The notes beneath the pieces were generated by a model. It did no database searches, was not told the DNA's origin, and saw only the letters and a list, made by a program, of their open reading frames with translations. This document shows, piece by piece, positions 6,012 through 6,236 of a stretch of 6,236 nucleotides of DNA. Source of the stretch: an uncultured Rhodoferax sp. (GTDB lineage Bacteria > Pseudomonadota > Gammaproteobacteria > Burkholderiales > Burkholderiaceae_C); assembly GCA_936943465.1 (NCBI GenBank), contig CAKZJN010000277.1, positions 1-6,236 of the forward strand, given 5' to 3'. How positions within the stretch are numbered: the stretch's first letter is position 1; each line of letters opens with the position of its first letter. Both the position numbers and the translations under genes were made by a program.

Positions 6012-6236
6012 GCGCATTGCGGACGAACCGGCCTTTGTGCTGCACCGCTACGACTGGAGCGAAACCAGTCTGATTCTGGAGGTTTTTACCCGCAACCACG
6101 GGCGTATTGCCCTGGTGGCCAAGGGTGCCAAACGGCCGACTTCCAGCTTCCGTCCCATATTGATGCCGCTGCAACCGCTGCTGATCAGCTACGGCGGCGA
6201 TGCGGAAATCCGCACCCTCAAAAGTGCCGAATGGCG
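5977..6236 (+). CDS. recO: DNA repair protein RecO, N-terminal part
   Basis: The gene is cut by the window end; about 86 residues are visible. RecO works with RecR to load RecA on gapped DNA coated with single-strand-binding protein. The visible part is its OB-fold domain: ADEPAFVLHRYDWSETSL, then EVFTRNHGRIALVAKGAKRP and FRPILMPLQPLLISYGG, all typical of RecO. The gene follows era, its normal neighbour. Two starts are possible: ATG 5977, which overlaps era by 35 bases and begins MKRGCAVLAT, or TTG 5998, which overlaps by 14 bases and would begin MATSKRIADEP. Neither has a clear ribosome binding site. The TTG version looks more like a natural RecO N-terminus; ATG is given here as the conventional codon. 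Confidence 0.93.
   Translation, partial: MKRGCAVLATSKRIADEPAFVLHRYDWSETSLILEVFTRNHGRIALVAKGAKRPTSSFRPILMPLQPLLISYGGDAEIRTLKSAEW

Overview
The window is a piece of bacterial chromosome with housekeeping genes all on the + strand. The order is a DegP/MucD-type protease (3' end only), lepA, lepB, a DUF4845 gene, rnc, era and recO (5' end only). This order is known from beta- and gammaproteobacteria. The DUF4845 gene between lepB and rnc, the protein sequences and the high GC at third codon positions point to a betaproteobacterium of the Burkholderiales, probably Comamonadaceae-like (for example the Rhodoferax/Polaromonas group). That taxonomic placement is inferred from remembered sequences, not from a search.

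Layout: bases 1-456 encode the end of a periplasmic HtrA-family protease with its last PDZ domain, closed by an intrinsic terminator at 473-511. Bases 512-945 are a long, AT-richer noncoding stretch. It holds overlapping inverted repeats, a good extended -10 promoter, further hairpins, several DnaA-box-like words, a second -10-like box, and a very strong intrinsic terminator (871-902) only about 43 bases before lepA. From 946 to the end the genes are packed as one operon. lepA/lepB overlap by 1 base, lepB/DUF4845 have an 18-base gap with a good ribosome binding site, DUF4845/rnc have a 1-base gap, rnc/era overlap by 4 bases (ATGA), and era/recO probably overlap. I see no terminator inside this block.

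The genes serve protein synthesis and export: LepA (EF4) acts on ribosomes, LepB removes signal peptides, RNase III processes rRNA precursors, and Era chaperones 30S assembly. RecO belongs to recombinational repair. The DUF4845 protein is a small, pilin-like, single-pass membrane protein of unknown role.

The coding genes are mostly ordinary. The points most worth a second look are the 512-945 leader region (possible regulated promoter, structured leader or small RNA, and a terminator placed just before an essential-process operon), a roughly 110-residue Lys/Ala/Pro-rich N-terminal extension on Era, an extra hydrophobic segment at the LepB N-terminus, and the pilin-like start of the DUF4845 protein. 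I found no mobile element, CRISPR array, tRNA or rRNA.
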